From the NCBI GenBank assembly GCA_035946955.1, contig DASYYE010000223.1, positions 1 through 40,125 on the forward strand: 40,125 nucleotides of DNA. The letters are read 5' to 3'. The notes below the pieces were generated by a model. That model worked only from the letters and a program-made list of their open reading frames with translations. It ran no database searches and was not told where the DNA came from. Origin of the DNA: DASYYE01 sp035946955 (GTDB lineage Bacteria; Actinomycetota; Actinomycetes; Streptosporangiales; Streptosporangiaceae). Every line of letters starts with the position of its first letter. Position 1 is the first letter of the stretch. Below are positions 33,301 to 40,125 of this stretch, piece by piece. The position numbers and the translations under genes were made by a program.

Positions 33301-36300
33301 GGACACCAAGACGTTCTACGACGGGTCCACCACCCTCGGGGCGGTCCCCGGCGCCGGTGACGTGACCATGACGCAGCGGGCCACGTCCTACAGTGGCACC
33401 GCCGAGGTGTTCACCACCGAGTCCAAGGCCACCTATGACGAGTACGGCCGGACGCTGACGTCTACCAACGCCGACAACAACACCGCCAAGACCAGCTACA
33501 CCCCCTCGACCGGGGCGGAGCCCACCTCGCTGACGGACACCGACGCGATGGGCCTGGCAACCAAGACCACCTATGACCCCGCGCGGGACCTGCCGCTGAC
33601 GGTAACCAACCCCGACAACGTGACCACGAATGCGACCTATGACGCGCTCGGACGGATCACCGCCGGGTGGCTGCCCGGCCAGTTCGCGGCCGGTAAGCCG
33701 GCGAACAAGACGTTCAGCTATGACCTGTCGGCCACCTCGCCGTCGGTGGTGACCACCAACACGCTGAACTCCAGCGGCAGCTACCTGTCCTCCGACACCC
33801 TGTATGACTCGCTGGCCCGGGTGATCGAGACGCAGACCAAGACCACTGACGGCACCGGCATGGACGTGTCCGACACGTTCTACAACTCCGACGGCCAGCC
33901 AGTCATCGACTCCAACCCCTACTACGTGCAGTTCAACCCCAACGCCCAGCCCCCAGTCACGTTCGGCACACTGATCAGTGCCCCGTCCGGGGCGGTCCCA
34001 TCGCAGACGCAGTACGCCTACGACGGCGACGGCCGGGTCACCATCAAGGGGTCGGTCTCCCTCGGCCACCTGGCCTACGAGACCAACACCACATACGGCG
34101 GCGACTACACCACGGTCACCCCGCCGCAAGGCGGGACCGCGCAGACGACCTACACCAACGGAATCGGCAAGACCAGCTACATCTACCAGTACCACTCGGC
34201 CACCCCGCCCGCCTCGCCGCCCGCGCCGGGCACCGGCCCGCAGGCCGGGCCCAATGGCTGGGACGCGACCAGCTACACCTACACCCCGGCCGGGCAGTTG
34301 GCCACAGTGCAGGACACAACGGGCAACCAGTGGTCCTACGGTTATGACCTGGCCGGGGACCAGACCACCACGACCGACCCGGACAGCGGCACCACGGCCA
34401 ACACCTATGACCTGGCGGGGAACCTGCTGACCGTCACCGACGCGCGCAACGACCAGGTCTCCTACACCTACGACGCCGACAGCCGCAAGACCTTCGAGTA
34501 CAACACCACCGGCGGTGCCGCCGAGACCTCCTCGGATGAGCTCGCAGCCTGGGTGTATGACACCCTCTCGCCCGGCCTGCTGACCTCCGCCACCTCCTAC
34601 GGCCCCGGTGGCACCTCCGGCACCGCTTACACCGACTCGGTGCTGGGCTACTACAGCACCGGCCTGCCCAAGGGCAACGCAGTGGCTATCTCGGCCGGGC
34701 CGCTGGCGGGCTCCTACTCCCAGAGCTACTCCTACGACCCGCTGACCCAGCAGGAGACCCAGTACCTCGACAGCGCCGCGGGTGGCCTGCCCCGTGAACT
34801 GGTCACTCTCGGCGCGGACAACGCCAACCGTCCCGCGAGTGTGTCGGGCCTGTCGGTCTACGGACTGCTGGGCTATGACGAACTAGGCCGCCCTTACCAG
34901 TACACGATGGGTTCCAATGCCTCCCCGGTCCACGTCATCGACACCTACGACCAGCTGACCGGCCTGCCCAAGACCTCCGAGACGCAGACCGGCACCGGCA
35001 CGGCCACCATCGCCGCGACCACGTACGGCTACGACAATGCCGGACTGGTCACCTCCGAGTCCGATATGCCCACCAACGGCCCCACACAGGTGCAGTGCTT
35101 CAGCTACGACTACCTGGAGCGGCTGACGACCGCCTGGTCGCAGGGCACCTCGGGCTGCTCCGGCGGTCCCTCCCAGCAGGCGGAGAGCGGGGCGGCGGCA
35201 CCGTACTGGGGCGCGTACCAGTACGACACCCGCAACGACCTTACCCAGGTCACCTCCACCCCGCCCGCCGGCGCGGCGACCACCAGCACGAACAGCTTCC
35301 CCCCGGCTGGGTCAGCCCAGCCTCACGGAGTGTCTTCGGTACAGGTCAGCGGCCCGGGCGGGTCGTCGACATCCAACTACGGCTACAACGCCGCCGGAGA
35401 GACCACCAGCATCAGCGGCCCGTCCTCCACCCAGACCCTGGCGTGGAACGACACCGGGAAGCTGGCATCGGTCACAGCCAGCGGGCCCAGCGGAGGCAAG
35501 ACCAGCTACGTCTACGACGCCAACGGCGGCCTGCTGCTGCAGGAGAACCCCGGTAGCACCACCTTGTTCCTGCCTGATGAGCAGCTGACCGAGAACACCC
35601 TCACCCAGGCGGTCACCGGCACTCGCTACTACAGCCTGGGCAGTGTCACAATCGGTGCCCTGACCGGCGGGCAACTGTCCTACCTGACCGGCAACACCCA
35701 GGGCACCGACACCATCGCCGTCAACTCCTCGAACCTCACACCCACCTACCGTTACTACGACCCCTACGGCAACCCAGTGGGCACCGCACCATCGTCCTGG
35801 CCGGGAGAGCGGGGCTTCGTCGGCGGCACCGCGGACCCGGTGACCGGGTTCACCAACCTCGGCGCACGTGAGTACAACCCCGCCACCGCGTCGTTCCTGT
35901 CACCAGACCCGCTGGTCAACCCGGACGACCCGCAGGACCTCAACGCCTACGCCTACGCCAGTGACAGCCCAGCCACGAACTCTGACCCGTCTGGGGCGTA
36001 TATCAATACCGGCAGTTGCATCGGGTCGATCCAGTACTGCTCGGCCCACTCGGGTGGCGGTGGCGGTGGCAGCCGCGGACGCACCTCTACTCCAACGCAG
36101 ACCGACCCCTACCCGGTCACCAACAACCCGACCCCGTACTACAGCACCGACGAGATGTACTGGTGGGGCAAGCTCAACGCGATAACCCCACCTCCAGCAG
36201 CGCCGCCGATCCAGCGCGTGGTGCGCCAGGTCACGGCCCAGCAGAAGTCAACCGGGCTGCCCACCTGCACCATGGGTGTCGGTTCCCGCTTCCAGAGCGG

Positions 36301-36856
36301 TCCCTGCACGCCCGCGCCCATGCCCAAGGGCGGCGGCGGCTCAGGAGGCGGCTGCTGGATCTTCAGCTGGGCCTGCCACGAGGTCGCCGCCCACTGGCGC
36401 GGTCTCGCCCAGATCGGCATCGGTACGGTCGCGGTCGTGGGCGGGGTGGCGTGTGTGGCGACAGTCGCCTGTGCGGTTGTCGGCGGTGCGGTCGGCTTGG
36501 GGGCTGCTGGGTCTGCCATCGCGGGCTCAGCGGTCATCGGGGCAGCCGCGGGTGCTGGTTCGTATGCCGTGTCCGGCGGGCAACATACTCTCCGTGGGTA
36601 TGTCGCCAATGCCGGGCTAGGGGCGGCCGCCATGGCCTTGGGTGGCGCATGGGGCCTGGCCGCCAAGGGGTTTGGGCTCTCCTATGCGGCGGCTGGCCTG
36701 GGTGGTATGGGCCTCGGCGCATCGTTCAATGCTCAGGTATACAATTCGTCAACTCCTCCGGCTGATCGGACACTCGGCGGTTTCCTCAGTGCGGTGGCAA
36801 TCGGCGGACTGGAAGCGAGTCCCCTCTCACCGCGGTTGTTCGGATGGGATGGCTGA
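30302..36856 (+). CDS. Secreted RHS/YD-repeat protein with hydrophobic variable C-terminus
   Basis: 2184 residues from ATG 30302 (GGAAGG 11 bases before it); an in-frame ATG at 30251 has no better site. Residues 1-42 are a signal peptide with a long basic n-region. A Pro/Ala/Gly-rich stretch follows to ~280. A SpvB/TcdB-like part near 300-360 has FTYSYPVNLPPVPGGLAPDV. YD repeats run from about 1040 to 1830 (TYDEYGRTLTSTN, YDALGRITAGW, YDLAGNLLTVTD). The RHS core ends at GFVGGTADPVTGF and YNPATASFLSPDPL near 1840-1870. Beyond 1900 the tail is unique: a Gly-rich linker, then a long hydrophobic stretch at ~2035-2095 (VAVVGGVACVATVACAVVGG). In RHS toxins this position carries the toxin; here no known toxin motif is seen and the end looks short. 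It overlaps the next gene (TGATG). Confidence 0.92.
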   Translation: MVWKLRSGVAVRGVRGRAVRRWLGRVVACGTAVVMVPALAGMTVPPPGPRSGPAVPLRLPDMRPVPAYAVHHPPARVPAVAEWHAPPLVWPAAGAAMVVLRAGGPAGQPGAAARGVAGAGTLAAPSPGSVRAGSLPVWVGPAGAAARGGSAAVAPAQARVVMASRRVAAALGVSGVVFSVAGRGSAAGLGSAAGMGTAVHVSLGYRGFAYADGGGFAARLVLVSLPACALTTPRIPVCRRTTPLGSANDLRHDLLGADVNLPGGGHPVVLAASTSPSGSAGDYSATPLSEAGTWAAGGSSGAFTYSYPVNLPPVPGGLAPDVTLDYSSQMVDGLTSSSNNQASWVGDGWDYQPGFIERDYQSCGLNPAGPTKTGDLCWSSNDTTTLSLGGTTTILVHDSSTGWHAEADNGEQITYKTGGHNGTHDGGYWVVTDPNGTSYYFGLNQLPGYSSVDTPANSAWTVPVYATSSGQPCYNSDFSKSHCDQAWKWNLDYVTDSHGDAESFSYNTETNYYSSDSTASDPNTTANASYIQGGALSKIDYGLRAGAVYGVTPAAEVKFTAPEDRTDIPTSSTYGGDLACASGATCQVASPTFWSKYDLTTIETKSLVGTSLQPVDSWSLDKKYPDPHDTTSTPSLWLSSITRTGEDGSPQLPLPPLSFVPEPLANRVETAADLHDGYSIVTRMRMYEVISETGGKTTVTYDTPPSSCTSGNFPAEDKNSTLCYPDWWTPPLNNSPIEDWFNKYVVSNVSQSDSAGGNTPVVTNYTYGEAAWHYNDDALSRSKYRTWDQWRGFETVTTEVGDGTSQNPLTGKPDPVTQSTGTYFQGMDGDYQSGGGTSSASLTSTLGNETITDSPQFAGDLFEHIVDNGVGGGVVTDAVTVPWSSAATADQNQPSPLPDLKAFMTGTAQTKTFTTLAAGGYREADDTFTHDSNGRVTVAANVPDTSDSSEDTCAQTSYAAPTSGNPDSYLTDLPSQVTVTSVAPSACPVSGAPTKQELVSDTKTFYDGSTTLGAVPGAGDVTMTQRATSYSGTAEVFTTESKATYDEYGRTLTSTNADNNTAKTSYTPSTGAEPTSLTDTDAMGLATKTTYDPARDLPLTVTNPDNVTTNATYDALGRITAGWLPGQFAAGKPANKTFSYDLSATSPSVVTTNTLNSSGSYLSSDTLYDSLARVIETQTKTTDGTGMDVSDTFYNSDGQPVIDSNPYYVQFNPNAQPPVTFGTLISAPSGAVPSQTQYAYDGDGRVTIKGSVSLGHLAYETNTTYGGDYTTVTPPQGGTAQTTYTNGIGKTSYIYQYHSATPPASPPAPGTGPQAGPNGWDATSYTYTPAGQLATVQDTTGNQWSYGYDLAGDQTTTTDPDSGTTANTYDLAGNLLTVTDARNDQVSYTYDADSRKTFEYNTTGGAAETSSDELAAWVYDTLSPGLLTSATSYGPGGTSGTAYTDSVLGYYSTGLPKGNAVAISAGPLAGSYSQSYSYDPLTQQETQYLDSAAGGLPRELVTLGADNANRPASVSGLSVYGLLGYDELGRPYQYTMGSNASPVHVIDTYDQLTGLPKTSETQTGTGTATIAATTYGYDNAGLVTSESDMPTNGPTQVQCFSYDYLERLTTAWSQGTSGCSGGPSQQAESGAAAPYWGAYQYDTRNDLTQVTSTPPAGAATTSTNSFPPAGSAQPHGVSSVQVSGPGGSSTSNYGYNAAGETTSISGPSSTQTLAWNDTGKLASVTASGPSGGKTSYVYDANGGLLLQENPGSTTLFLPDEQLTENTLTQAVTGTRYYSLGSVTIGALTGGQLSYLTGNTQGTDTIAVNSSNLTPTYRYYDPYGNPVGTAPSSWPGERGFVGGTADPVTGFTNLGAREYNPATASFLSPDPLVNPDDPQDLNAYAYASDSPATNSDPSGAYINTGSCIGSIQYCSAHSGGGGGGSRGRTSTPTQTDPYPVTNNPTPYYSTDEMYWWGKLNAITPPPAAPPIQRVVRQVTAQQKSTGLPTCTMGVGSRFQSGPCTPAPMPKGGGGSGGGCWIFSWACHEVAAHWRGLAQIGIGTVAVVGGVACVATVACAVVGGAVGLGAAGSAIAGSAVIGAAAGAGSYAVSGGQHTLRGYVANAGLGAAAMALGGAWGLAAKGFGLSYAAAGLGGMGLGASFNAQVYNSSTPPADRTLGGFLSAVAIGGLEASPLSPRLFGWDG

Positions 36857-37380
36857 TGGGAAAGCGTGAACGGCTGAAGCGTTCCGCAGGGACCGTGATG
36901 CCATGGGACCTGGCGAAGAACCGCCTGCATGGACCGGACGAAAAGGCCACTGCATCCGATATCGCCGCTGTTGACAGTGGTGAGGGCCGGACCGTCTACT
37001 GCTCGTTCCGTGGGCTCTATGGTTCTTTCCCAAGACGGTTCCGTGGCTACTTCCTCGACCTGACCGCGGATGGGCCGGTGCTGCGCCCGTTCCTGGGGTT
37101 CAGCTTCCTGTGGCGGCGGATTCCCATCCACGCCCACGTCGTATCCGCCAAAATCCGGCCATTCAAGGACGGCAGAGAGGCCCTCGACTTGATGTCCACT
37201 GGCCAGTATGCCCCCGGCGGGAAGCTCGAATGGGCTGGCTCGGAGATCATCTCATGCCGGACCACGGAAGGTGTCCTCGAGTTCGCGGTCAAGCGGCCGG
37301 ACGTGCCGCTTGTGCTGCATTATCTCGACCGGCTGTCACAACGGGACAATGCGGTTGACGAAGGGCGGCGCTTGCACTGA
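36856..37380 (+). CDS. Small protein coupled to the RHS gene, candidate immunity protein
   Basis: 174 residues from ATG 36856, which overlaps the RHS stop as TGATG; ATG 36844 would add four residues. It is soluble with no signal peptide. A beta-rich middle reads YCSFRGLYGSFPRRFRGYFL, LRPFLGFSFLWRRIPIHAHV and WAGSEIISCRTTEGVLEFAV. The pattern of a basic barrel and a hydrophobic end loosely recalls DUF2550 proteins, but I do not assign it. Small genes directly 3' of RHS toxin genes usually encode the cognate immunity protein, so that is the leading guess, by position only. Confidence 0.7.
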   Translation: MGKRERLKRSAGTVMPWDLAKNRLHGPDEKATASDIAAVDSGEGRTVYCSFRGLYGSFPRRFRGYFLDLTADGPVLRPFLGFSFLWRRIPIHAHVVSAKIRPFKDGREALDLMSTGQYAPGGKLEWAGSEIISCRTTEGVLEFAVKRPDVPLVLHYLDRLSQRDNAVDEGRRLH

Positions 37381-37411
37381 CAGGTCGTGGTTCCGAGACG
37401 GGAGAGCAGGT

Positions 37412-38299
37412 ATGCGACGTCTGATGAGAGCACCAGTCATTGCGTTCGTGAGCGTGTTCGGAGTGCTGGGACCCCCTGCGGTGGCACAAGCGGCTGTTAG
37501 CGGGGCAGTGGCGCAGAGTGTCCGGCACACCGTGCATGGTTCGGCGCAGGTGAGCGTCGTTCATGCGCTCGCCCGGGCTCGTGCGACCGGCCGGCCGCTG
37601 GTGGTGAGCGGACTGACGACTGCGACGTCGACGGTGACCGCGGAGCCTGACGGCCGGGTGGTCGTGCGCAGTTACGCGCTGCCGGTGCGGGCGCGCCGTG
37701 GGGGCCACTGGGTGGCGGTCAAAGATCCGTCGTCTGCGAAGCTGACCGCGGTCGGCGACCGGCTGGACTACGACCCGGTGGAGTCGGGGGCCGGGTGTAC
37801 AGGACCGCACTGGAACGCGCCCGGGTGGTCGCCGGTGGGTTACGACAACTTCCAGCAAGGGCCATGCGAGTTCAACGACACCGACTACGCGCTGTACCGG
37901 ATGGCGATCCCGCAGGTCGTCTTCGGCTCAAACGCAGTCATCGACTCTGCATCGTTCCAGGTCAGCGAGGTTTACACCACGAGCTGCACCGCCTCTCCGT
38001 ATGTGACAGCGACCTGGATCGGAGCAATCAACTCCAGCACCGGCTGGCCCGGCCCCCCGGCCACCAGCGGCAACGTGGACGTGCCCGCGAAATTCGGGCC
38101 AGACCCGCACAGCTGCGATACGGTCCTCGACACAAGCCAGCGGGTCTCAGTGGGGCTCAACGTGACCGCTGACCTCCAGGCCATCGGCCCGTCGCCGGAC
38201 ATCACGTTCCGGGTGTGGGAGAAGAACAACACCAACGACGTGAATCACAAGCAACTCACCGACAGTCCAGTCCTGCAGATCGATTACACCATCGCCTAG
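37412..38299 (+). CDS. Secreted mini-paralogue of the 25621 protein
   Basis: 295 residues from ATG 37412 (GGAG 7 bases before it). Residues 1-28 are a signal peptide (MRRLMRAPVIAFVSVFGVLG). The leader LARARATGRPLVVSGLTTAT with LPVRARRGGHWVAV matches the large protein's leader. It then goes straight to DRLDYDPVESGAGCTGPHWN and on to LTDSPVLQIDYTIA, the DNRLRE-like module, where it ends. Compared with the large protein it lacks about residues 138-360 and everything after ~550. Conserved Cys pairs (GCTGPHW, GPCEF, SCT, SCD) suggest disulfides outside the cell. Function unknown. Confidence 0.85.
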   Translation: MRRLMRAPVIAFVSVFGVLGPPAVAQAAVSGAVAQSVRHTVHGSAQVSVVHALARARATGRPLVVSGLTTATSTVTAEPDGRVVVRSYALPVRARRGGHWVAVKDPSSAKLTAVGDRLDYDPVESGAGCTGPHWNAPGWSPVGYDNFQQGPCEFNDTDYALYRMAIPQVVFGSNAVIDSASFQVSEVYTTSCTASPYVTATWIGAINSSTGWPGPPATSGNVDVPAKFGPDPHSCDTVLDTSQRVSVGLNVTADLQAIGPSPDITFRVWEKNNTNDVNHKQLTDSPVLQIDYTIA

Positions 38300-38319
38300 G
38301 ACACGCCATCGGGTTAGTG

Positions 38320-38335
38320 GCAGGGGCTCTCCTGC
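38320..38335. terminator. Short hairpin at a convergent junction
   Basis: GCAGGG and TCCTGC (six pairs including one G-T) around GCTC, between the convergent ends of the mini-paralogue and the membrane protein gene. It is weak but well placed. Confidence 0.35.
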
Positions 38336-38345
38336 TGACTCGTTC

Positions 38346-39215
38346 TCATGTTCCGGTGGTGGCTTGGCAGCCGTGGCCGTTGGGCGCGTTGTTCAGGTCG
38401 TACGGGTTGATCGGAGCGCCGCTTGGCCGGACCCGGTCTGGCGGGCCGTCGCTGAACTGCGGATGGATGAAACCATCATTGACGTCGCACCGGCCACCAG
38501 ACGCTCCGCCACCAACCACCACCCACCACGGCTGCAGTGGGCCACCGGGATCGGTGTAGGGGGCGAATTCGACGTCAACGTCAACTCGCGCCACGATCCG
38601 CATCAGCGTCCCGGGCTGGGCAGGTCGCTCTACCGGATACACGAACAGGTAGTCAGCGTTGATCCGGAGCGTTTGGAATGAACCGTTGTGCCCGGTCGTC
38701 GCGTACATGCCGCCATGGACCTTGATCACGTGCCCGACCAGTTGGGTGCTGCCTGGGGCGAAGGACGTCACCCAGTCGCGTGTGCTCTCGCCGATCTTGT
38801 CCAGGTGGCTGTCGAAGTATGTCTGCTGCTGCGGAATGAGCTGGCGGGCGAAGGCGTCTGGGCTGCCGCCGAGCAGGGTTGGCATGTTGAGGTCGGCCGC
38901 GACGAGCATTCGCCTGGTCTGCCGGTAAGCGTCCCTCACCTGGGCGGCGGAGAAGGCCTGGACCCGCTGCGCGTGCGGGAGGGCGATCCCGGCCACACCG
39001 TTGGCGAAGGACTCCGCCGGGCTGCCCGCGAAGGGGTCCGCGAGGGTGGGCGTGGGCGGGTTCGTCACGGTGGGCTGGGTCTTTGGCACGGCGCCATTAG
39101 TTACGGGTGTCAGGTCACCGGCGCTGTTCGCGTGCCGGAAGAGGCTGGCGACGCCGTATGTAATCCCCGACAGTGCGACAACGATAACGAGCGATACGAA
39201 TACCGTAAGTAACAC
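38346..39215 (-). CDS. Membrane-anchored protein, C-terminal part of a split gene
   Basis: 289 residues from GTG 39215. It opens directly with a membrane helix (LLTVFVSLVIVVALSGITYG). A Pro/Thr-rich linker follows, then an extracellular domain with QRVQAFSAAQVRDAYRQTRR, FARQLIPQQQTYFDSHLDKI, IKVHGGMYATTGHNG and ADYLFVYPVERP. The frame is open upstream through PPSAPKRGHARS, a typical basic cytosolic stretch, until a TGA at 39258, and the same frame continues in the ORF beyond. No ribosome site precedes GTG 39215. It is best read as the 3' part of one gene cut by a nonsense codon. I do not recognise the family. Confidence 0.7.
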   Translation of the reverse strand: MLLTVFVSLVIVVALSGITYGVASLFRHANSAGDLTPVTNGAVPKTQPTVTNPPTPTLADPFAGSPAESFANGVAGIALPHAQRVQAFSAAQVRDAYRQTRRMLVAADLNMPTLLGGSPDAFARQLIPQQQTYFDSHLDKIGESTRDWVTSFAPGSTQLVGHVIKVHGGMYATTGHNGSFQTLRINADYLFVYPVERPAQPGTLMRIVARVDVDVEFAPYTDPGGPLQPWWVVVGGGASGGRCDVNDGFIHPQFSDGPPDRVRPSGAPINPYDLNNAPNGHGCQATTGT

Positions 39216-39257
39216 CGACCGGGCGTGTCCGCGCTTCGGTGCCGATGGCGGACCAGG

Positions 39258-39512
39258 TCATGACGGTGCCGGGCCGGTGCGGCGGCTGTTCGCCGGGCGG
39301 GTCGGCCGTGATTCCCTGACCGGCTGACGCAACCGCTTGGCCTTGCGGCGGTTGCGCCAGCTCATCCGCTGGGTCGCCTGGACCGGCTTGCTGGTCCGCT
39401 CAGCCGCTGACGGCTCTTTGAACTTCGCCGGGCCAGCTAGTTCCGCCGTGATCTCGCGGAGCCGGCGCTCGATCCCGTCGTTATCCGGAGACCCGTCCAT
39501 TGGTCCGTGCAT
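39258..39512 (-). CDS. N-terminal cytosolic part of the split membrane protein
   Basis: 84 residues from ATG 39512 (ATG 39500 or TTG 39518 are possible). It is charged and disordered: NDGIERRLREITAELAG, then KPVQATQRMSWRNRRKAKRL and a Pro/Arg-rich end. It stops at TGA 39260-39258, and the same frame then runs on into the membrane helix of the next entry. A CGA (Arg) to TGA change would explain this. A hairpin lies just upstream. Confidence 0.6.
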   Translation of the reverse strand: MHGPMDGSPDNDGIERRLREITAELAGPAKFKEPSAAERTSKPVQATQRMSWRNRRKAKRLRQPVRESRPTRPANSRRTGPAPS

Positions 39513-39529
39513 GGACAAGATTATGCACC

Positions 39530-39553
39530 CCCGCGATGACCGGCATCAGCGGG
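39530..39553. other. Stem-loop upstream of the split gene
   Basis: CCCGCGATG (39530-39538) pairs with CATCAGCGGG (39544-39553) with one bulge, around ACCGG. It lies 18 bases upstream of ATG 39512 and may insulate the gene from transcription coming from the IS element. Confidence 0.4.
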
Positions 39554-39599
39554 TAACGGGCCATTCACGGGATACTGGTAAATACCCGGGTGTTCTTAA

Positions 39600-40125
39600 C
39601 CTCGATCCACCGCGTGAATTGGGCTGTGGTCTCTTGGCTGTGATGCCAGGCTTTTGTGGTCTTGCTGGCTTTTGAGGTGTGGTGGGCTGTCCGCTCGCTC
39701 TTCTGCGGCATGTCCTGGTCCTGGTCGGCGGCTGGGGGTGGGTGGCTGTGGGGCCTTGTGGGTGCGGTGACCGGGTCTGGGCTGGTCAGGCCGCTTTAGA
39801 GGGCGGCCCGCAGGCGGCCTCGAACAGGGCGTCCCACTCACGGGCGCGGTGCCAGTCTTGTGGCAGGTGCAGGCTGAGGTGGCCCCGGCCGTGGCGGGCA
39901 ACGCGGGCTGCGACGTGGATGAGGTCGCGGCGCAGCGTCGCGCCACGGGCCTTGGCGTGGGCGGGACTGGCCAGGGTCCCGGCTGCGCGCAGCAGGTTGG
40001 CGGCGATGGCGGCGAGTGCCACCCAGGCGGCGTTGGCGGGGAACGACCCCGAGGGCAGGTGGGCCAGCGGGCCGTCGGTCCAGTCGGCGAAGACCTGCTC
40101 GGCTTGGGCGTGGCCGCGGTGGTGC
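39600..40125 (-). mobile_element. IS1380-type insertion sequence, 3' part (runs off the right edge)
   Basis: The segment holds the end of the transposase and about 185 bases of non-coding end region rich in TGTGG/CTTGG. The inner boundary is uncertain, near 39590-39610, because the other terminal repeat is outside the window. Confidence 0.6.
39786..40125 (-). CDS. IS1380-family transposase, C-terminal part
   Basis: The minus strand is open from base 40125 to a stop at 39786 (112 codons). It reads RGHAQAEQVFADWTDGPLAH, then SGSFPANAAWVALAAIAANL and HVAARVARHGRGHLSLHLPQ. This is the conserved C-terminal end of IS1380-type DDE transposases, including the DWxxGPLxxLPS and N-A-W segments and the RHARRxxLxL-type strand. 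The N-terminus lies beyond the window, so activity cannot be judged. Confidence 0.85.
   Translation of the reverse strand, partial: HHRGHAQAEQVFADWTDGPLAHLPSGSFPANAAWVALAAIAANLLRAAGTLASPAHAKARGATLRRDLIHVAARVARHGRGHLSLHLPQDWHRAREWDALFEAACGPPSKAA

Noticed and set aside
1..40125. CRISPR arrays, tRNA or rRNA genes
   Set aside because: I saw no regularly spaced repeats, and no cloverleaf or rRNA-like sequence in the intergenic regions.

Overview
This is a high-GC window with GTG starts, GTGA/ATGA gene overlaps and actinobacterial gene order (sucC-sucD ... DUF6350, purN-purH-folD). It suggests a filamentous actinomycete. Streptosporangiales is my guess and is not proven by the sequence.

Region by region. 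(1) 1-4.6 kb: the N-terminal part of a secreted protein leaving the left edge (minus strand), an HTH/NB-ARC/TPR STAND regulator, and a frameshifted relic of a second NB-ARC gene. (2) 4.6-9.9 kb: succinyl-CoA synthetase sucCD, a strong hairpin, a polytopic GT-C-like membrane protein and a DUF6350 membrane protein that ends convergently with gntR. (3) 9.9-17.2 kb: a catabolic cluster in which a divergent FadR/GntR-FCD regulator with a clear palindromic operator faces permease, glutamine-synthetase-like ligase, aldehyde dehydrogenase, SDR dehydrogenase and gamma-glutamyl amide hydrolase genes. These fit gamma-glutamylation of an amine, its oxidation, and release of glutamate. The SDR, and the absence of an FAD amine oxidase, point to an amino alcohol such as ethanolamine as substrate (inference). 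(4) 17-19.4 kb: a GNAT acetyltransferase, a small unknown protein, a broken small ORF and a DUF2785 protein, with several odd overlaps. (5) 19.5-24.6 kb: housekeeping purN, purH, folD, etfB and etfA. (6) 24.6-25.3 kb: a vapBC toxin-antitoxin pair with a readable promoter and operator. (7) 25.6-38.3 kb: a secreted RHS locus. It holds a 1534-aa secreted protein, a 2184-aa RHS/YD-repeat protein with a hydrophobic variable C-terminus, a small coupled gene that could be its immunity protein, and a miniature internally deleted paralogue of the 1534-aa protein. (8) 38.3-40.1 kb: a membrane-anchored protein apparently split by one in-frame TGA, and the 3' part of an IS1380-type transposase leaving the right edge.

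The most interesting parts are the gamma-glutamyl amine cluster, with its operator and predicted alcohol-oxidising variant, and the RHS locus with its partner, candidate immunity gene and mini-paralogue. Several genes show stop-loss, nonsense or frameshift signs: the puuD-like tail, the split membrane gene, the NB-ARC relic and the small ORF near 18.2 kb.
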